From the NCBI GenBank assembly GCA_003453695.1, contig DMNK01000119.1, positions 6,624-14,084 of the forward strand: a stretch of 7,461 bases of DNA, read 5' to 3'. Below the pieces are notes generated by a model. It was not told the origin of the DNA. It made no database searches and saw nothing but the letters and a program-made list of their open reading frames with translations. The translations under genes and the position numbers were made by a program. Below, one piece after another: positions 5,982 to 7,461 of the stretch. Within the stretch, counting starts at the first letter, position 1, and every line of letters starts with the position of its first letter. The stretch is from Acidimicrobiaceae bacterium (lineage in GTDB: Bacteria; Actinomycetota; Acidimicrobiia; Acidimicrobiales; UBA8190).

Positions 5982-7418
5982 GTGGGGACAGACACGGACA
6001 CGGCAAGGGGCGCGGCGACGGCCGCGCTGATCGAGACGCCGGTGGTGGAGCGGGTGCTCGCCGCCGCGCTGGCGGGCGGCGCCGAGTTCGCCGAGGTCTT
6101 CGCCGAGGACCGCCGGGGCACCTCGGCCTCGCTCGACGACGGCCGCATCGAAGAGCTCGCCTCGGGACGCGACCGGGGAGCGGGTGTGCGGGTCGTGGTG
6201 GGGGAGACGACCGGCTACGCCCACACCGCCGACCTGAGCGAGCGAGGGCTTCTGGCCGCCGCCGAGGCCGCCGCCGCCGTGGCCCGGCTGGGAGAGGGCG
6301 GCACCAAGGTGGTGGCGCTCGAGCCACAGGTGGTGCCGCGTCACGGGACCGTCGAGGTGCTCCCCGAGGACGTGGCCAAGGCCAAGAAGATCGAGCTGCT
6401 CACCCGGGCCGACGAATCGGCGCGTTCGGCGGGCTCGGCCGTGTCCCAGGTGTCGGCCAACTACGCCGACAGCCGACGGCGCGTGCTCGTCGCCAACAGC
6501 GACGGCGTGCTCGTCGACGACGACCAAGTCCGGTCGCGGTTCTTCGTGACCTGCGTGGCCCTGGGCGACACGGGGATGCAGACCGGCTTCGAGTCACAGG
6601 CCTTCACGGTGGGATTCGAGATGTTCGACTCCGTCGACGTGGAGGAGGTCGCCACCACCGCGGCGCGCCGGGCGCTCACCAAGCTGTCGGCCCGCCCGGC
6701 CCCGTCGGGAGAGCTGGCCGTCGTGTTGAAGGCAGGAAGTGGCGGGATCCTGTTCCACGAGGCCTGCGGGCACGGCCTCGAGGCCGACCACATCGTGAAG
6801 GACACCTCGGTCTACGTGGGCAAGGTGGGCACCCAGGTGGCGAGCCCCCTCGTGACCCTGGTCGACGACGGCACCGTCTCCCGGGAGTGGGGGACCTTCG
6901 CCATCGACGACGAGGGTCGCCCGGCGAGGCGCAACGTCCTCATCGAGAACGGCGAGCTCACCGACTACATGTGGGACTTCCTGCGCGCCCGCAAGGAGGG
7001 CCGGGTGTCGTCGGGCAACGGCCGGCGCCAGAGCTACCGCCACCTGCCCATGGTGCGCATGACCAACACCTTCCTCCTGAACGGCGCTGAGGACCCCGAC
7101 GAGATCGTGGCCCAGACCCCCTACGGCGTGTACGTGGCCCAGCTCGGGGGCGGGCAGGTGAACATCACCACCGGCGACTTCGTGTTCGGCACCTCCGAGG
7201 CCTACCTCATCGAGGACGGGCGTATCACCGAGCCACTGCGCGACGCCAACCTGATCGGCAACGGGCCCGAGATCCTCCGGCGCATCGACGCCGTGGCCGG
7301 CGACTTCGGCATGGTCCCCGGCACGTGCGGAAAGGACGGCCAGAGCGTGCCGGTCGGCTGCGGGCAGCCGACGCTGCGGGTGTCCGCCATCACGGTGGGG
7401 GGCACGGCCGGTGCCTGA
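5982..7418 (+). CDS. tldD: TldD-family metalloprotease
   Basis: TldD pairs with TldE (PmbA) as a zinc metallopeptidase that degrades or matures unfolded or modified peptides, such as microcin B17 in E. coli; the actinobacterial substrate is unknown. The 478 residues from GTG 5982 match the family length (E. coli TldD is about 480). The N-terminal alpha/beta domain includes GAEFAEVFAEDRRGTSASL (33-51) and VRVVVGETTGYAHT. The catalytic HExxxH motif is HEACGH (259-264) in GGILFHEACGHGLEAD, the mark of the active TldD subunit rather than TldE. The C-terminus shows GGGQVNITTGDFVF, then GTCGKDGQSVPVGCGQPTL (447-465) with Cys449 and Cys460, and ITVGGTA, all conserved in the family. A strong ribosome site precedes the start. 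The stop overlaps a GTG-initiated frame by 8 bases, as expected for a coupled tldD-tldE pair. Confidence 0.96.
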   Translation: MGTDTDTARGAATAALIETPVVERVLAAALAGGAEFAEVFAEDRRGTSASLDDGRIEELASGRDRGAGVRVVVGETTGYAHTADLSERGLLAAAEAAAAVARLGEGGTKVVALEPQVVPRHGTVEVLPEDVAKAKKIELLTRADESARSAGSAVSQVSANYADSRRRVLVANSDGVLVDDDQVRSRFFVTCVALGDTGMQTGFESQAFTVGFEMFDSVDVEEVATTAARRALTKLSARPAPSGELAVVLKAGSGGILFHEACGHGLEADHIVKDTSVYVGKVGTQVASPLVTLVDDGTVSREWGTFAIDDEGRPARRNVLIENGELTDYMWDFLRARKEGRVSSGNGRRQSYRHLPMVRMTNTFLLNGAEDPDEIVAQTPYGVYVAQLGGGQVNITTGDFVFGTSEAYLIEDGRITEPLRDANLIGNGPEILRRIDAVAGDFGMVPGTCGKDGQSVPVGCGQPTLRVSAITVGGTAGA

Positions 7419-7461
7419 GCCCGCCTCGTCCGCGTTCCCCGTTGCCGCCACGACCGGCGTT
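7411..7461 (+). CDS. Possible start of the TldE/PmbA partner gene (truncated by window end)
   Basis: A frame beginning at GTG 7411, inside the last codons of tldD, stays open for 17 codons to the window edge (VPEPASSAFPVAATTGV). Its GTG overlaps the tldD stop region by 8 bases (7411-7418), a typical translational coupling arrangement. The G-rich run 7394-7402 lies eight bases upstream but also encodes the conserved VGG of TldD, so it is weak evidence for a ribosome site. The residues seen carry no family signature. The call rests on the usual tldD-tldE gene order. Confidence 0.35.
   Translation, partial: MPEPASSAFPVAATTGV

Noticed and set aside
5909..6148. In-frame upstream extension of the thioesterase
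   Set aside because: It overlaps the start of tldD antisense, is Ser/Ala/Arg-rich low-complexity sequence, and the family begins at MTVTIGLTATA, which matches GTG 5908.

Overview
The window is GC-rich DNA (roughly 70% G+C by eye) with dense coding, GTG starts and strong G/C third-position bias. The gene content suggests a high-GC actinobacterium, possibly an uncultured Acidimicrobiia-type lineage. Grounds are an actinobacterial-style DXS (motifs such as GHQAYVHK and ENSHAST), a FadD19-like acyl-CoA synthetase with a KstR-like operator, and a mycobacterial-type isochorismatase homologue. The lineage is an inference. I see no tRNA, rRNA, CRISPR array, insertion sequence or phage gene.

Layout, left to right. 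Bases 1-582 (+) hold the C-terminal part of a class C beta-lactamase-like serine hydrolase, followed directly by a hairpin. Bases 683-1117 (+) encode a small orphan protein with a winged-helix-like N-terminus and a four-cysteine zinc ribbon. A nested inverted repeat separates it from a minus-strand block read from right to left: FlK-type hotdog thioesterase (5908-5531), dxs (5412-3520), FadD19-like acyl-CoA synthetase (3453-1834) and an isochorismatase-like protein (1753-1187). A 73-bp divergent spacer follows, then tldD (5982-7418, +) with a strong ribosome binding site. A probable partner gene starts inside the tldD stop region and runs off the window.

How the genes may work together. DXS makes 1-deoxy-D-xylulose 5-phosphate, the first intermediate of the MEP isoprenoid pathway. 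The acyl-CoA synthetase activates a carboxylic acid, plausibly a sterol side chain or branched fatty acid, and a near-match to the KstR operator lies just upstream of its start. The thioesterase could hydrolyse acyl-CoA esters, but a functional link to its neighbours is only suggested by position. TldD is the metalloprotease subunit of the TldD/TldE peptide-processing pair.

Most of the window is ordinary chromosomal metabolism and I do not see a clear new multi-gene system. The points most worth checking are the KstR-like box before the acyl-CoA synthetase, an in-frame amber codon that cuts the conserved N-terminal strand off the isochorismatase-like gene, that protein's lack of the usual Asp/Lys/Cys triad, and the orphan zinc-ribbon protein.
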